Assembly: GCA_023451735.1 (NCBI GenBank)
Contig: JAEXYH010000071.1
Span: 167,335 to 231,334 of the forward strand
Length of the DNA: 64,000 nucleotides
From: Pseudomonadota bacterium
GTDB lineage: Bacteria; Pseudomonadota; Alphaproteobacteria; Rhizobiales; Rhizobiaceae
Direction of reading: 5' to 3'
Under the pieces are notes generated by a model. It was given only the letters and a program-made list of their open reading frames with translations, did no database searches and was not told where the DNA came from. Positions 62,725-64,000 of this stretch are shown in pieces. The number at the start of each line of letters is the position of its first letter. Within the stretch, counting starts at the first letter, position 1. The translations under genes were made by a program, and so were the position numbers.

Positions 62725-64000
62725 TCACAGGAGGACGAGTGCGACGCCGGGAAAGATGAGAAGAAGGAGGATGGCCACCAGATAGGCGCCAACGAACGGC
62801 ATCACGCCTGAGAATATGTCGGTGATCGGCCCTTTCTTTCGCAGTCCTTGCAGCACGTACATGACCGTTCCGTCGGGCGGCGTGATGAGAGCGATCTCGA
62901 CGAGCAGTGTCATCATCACGCCGAACCAGATCGGGTCGTAGCCGAGATGCATGACGAGCGGAAAGATCACCGGGATGGTCGTGACGACCATGGAAAATCC
63001 TTCCATCACGGTGCCCATCGCGATGTAGATAAGGATGATGGCAAGCATGATCGACCAGCCCGGCAGGGGCAGCTCGCTGACGAACATCGCAAGTGATTGC
63101 GGGACTCGTAGGATCGTCAGAATGTAGTTCAGCACGAAGGCCGCGATCAGGATGAGCCCGATCATGGCGGTGTTGCGCGCTGCAGCCATGACGCTCTCGT
63201 TGATCGTGCGAAGTGTCAGCTTGCGGTCAAGGGCTGCGAAGAAGGCCGCACCTGCGACACCGAATGCCGCCGCCTCGGTAGGGGTGGCGAGGCCGCCATA
63301 GATGGTGCCGAGCACCAGCATGATAAGCAGGGCCGTGGGGATGATGCCGAGTGTCGACTTCAGCTTGACGGACAACGGAATCTTCACGTCTGAGCGCGGC
63401 AGCGGATGGCGCAGGCCGTGGACAACGATCACGCCCATGCAGAGGACCGTCACAAGTAGCGCCGGCAGCAATGCGGCGATGTAGAGCGCGCTGACCGAGG
63501 TGTTGGTCAGCAATGCGTAGATGATAAGCACCGTGCTGGGCGGGATGAGGCTGCCGAGCGCGCCGCCGGCTGCCAGCGAACCCAGTACGATCTTCTGGTC
63601 GTATTTCGTGCCCTCGAAGTGAGGAAGGGCAACCGATCCCATCGTGGCCGCCGTGGCCAACGAGGAGCCGGACATTGCAGAGAACGTGGCACAGGAAACG
63701 ATATTGGTATGCAGCAGGCCACCCGGCAGCCGGTTCATCCAGAGGTTCAGCGATTCATACAGCTTGGACGAGACGCCCGAGCGAAGCAGGAATTCACCCA
63801 TCAGCAGGAAAAGCGGAAGGGCAATCAGCACGTAATTGGACGAGGTGGTCCAGGCCGTGGCACCGAGGAAATTGTAGAAAGGCCTGTCGGAAAAGAGGAA
63901 GCCGGTGACCACACCGACGACGCCGAGCGTGGCGGCGATATAGACACCGGAGGCCAGCAGGCCACCGAACAGGAAGCACAGTCCCAGGACGGGCCAGATG
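62725..64000 (-). CDS. TRAP transporter large permease (DctM-type), 5' end outside window
   Basis: The frame remains open through the right edge of the window, so the start is missing; a GTG at 63912 is internal. At least ten hydrophobic segments are visible, with DctM motifs SNYVLIALPLFLLMGEFLLRSG, FSAMSGSSLATAATMGS, GSLIPPSTVLIIYA and the C-terminal ALITPPDGTVMYVLQG. It is the ion-coupled transport subunit that works with a small DctQ subunit and the DctP receptor encoded at 59445. The M19 gene follows 31 bp later. No DctQ is seen, although DctQ normally lies just upstream of DctM, beyond the edge. Confidence 0.92.
   Translation of the reverse strand, partial: IWPVLGLCFLFGGLLASGVYIAATLGVVGVVTGFLFSDRPFYNFLGATAWTTSSNYVLIALPLFLLMGEFLLRSGVSSKLYESLNLWMNRLPGGLLHTNIVSCATFSAMSGSSLATAATMGSVALPHFEGTKYDQKIVLGSLAAGGALGSLIPPSTVLIIYALLTNTSVSALYIAALLPALLVTVLCMGVIVVHGLRHPLPRSDVKIPLSVKLKSTLGIIPTALLIMLVLGTIYGGLATPTEAAAFGVAGAAFFAALDRKLTLRTINESVMAAARNTAMIGLILIAAFVLNYILTILRVPQSLAMFVSELPLPGWSIMLAIILIYIAMGTVMEGFSMVVTTIPVIFPLVMHLGYDPIWFGVMMTLLVEIALITPPDGTVMYVLQGLRKKGPITDIFSGVMPFVGAYLVAILLLLIFPGVALVLL

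Noticed and set aside
1..64000. CRISPR arrays, tRNA or rRNA genes, insertion sequences, phage genes
   Set aside because: I looked for regular repeats, cloverleaf sequences, transposases with terminal repeats and structural phage proteins and found none that I could support.

Overview
The window looks like a catabolic and transport stretch of a secondary replicon (chromid or megaplasmid) from a Rhizobiaceae-type alphaproteobacterium (Agrobacterium/Rhizobium relatives). The reasons are the GC-rich codon use, a DUF1236 protein, many ABC and TRAP uptake operons each paired with its own regulator, a rhizobial AtuA-type operon, and the remains of a rhizobial plasmid-type ParB gene. I see no rRNA, tRNA, insertion sequence, CRISPR array or intact replication gene. 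Species assignment is inference.

Layout. 1-380: end of a DUF1236 protein. 562-5190: a divergent sugar-acid/uronate cluster, with an enolase-superfamily dehydratase, an SGNH esterase and a family 5 solute-binding protein on the minus strand and kduI on the plus strand. 5846-11677 (minus): an acid-catabolism operon of CitMHS transporter, AtuA (DUF1446), AtuA C-terminal-like protein, two CoA-transferase subunits and a thiolase, headed by a perfect 12+12 bp inverted repeat. 12283-13002: a ParB-like pseudogene with many frame changes. 13406-18486: a short-chain dehydrogenase plus a PotDABC-type ABC transporter. 18681-20389: a GntR/FCD regulator convergent with a GhrA-type reductase. 20638-32404: a long operon with a peptide-type ABC importer, aminotransferase, amidase, APH-fold kinase, class III phospho-lyase-like enzyme and M20 carbamoylase-like hydrolase. 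It ends near a second, paralogous GntR gene (32491-33228).

33581-41125: a ROK regulator, a Gfo/Idh/MocA dehydrogenase and a ThuA-like protein, divergent from a family 1 sugar ABC operon. 41179-49357: a second ROK regulator divergent from a Ugp-like ABC operon that also carries two glycerophosphodiester phosphodiesterases and an inositol-monophosphatase-family enzyme. 49726-55420: a second Ugp-like operon with a third phosphodiesterase and an RpiR regulator. 56099-57889: a lone ABC exporter. 58353-64000 (minus): a TRAP transporter operon with M19 and M24 peptidase-family proteins and a D-glutamate-cyclase-like protein; its DctM gene runs off the window.

How it fits together. Each block pairs an importer with the enzymes that open its cargo. 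The least explained pathways are the kinase/phospho-lyase/carbamoylase operon and the AtuA operon. The sequence itself also predicts control circuits. A CGATATATCGGT-type palindrome occurs at three promoters around the first GntR gene. A 21-bp element is duplicated in inverted orientation between the first ROK gene and its ABC operon. A TTAC-N9-GTAA operator is duplicated 102 bp apart at the second ROK gene.
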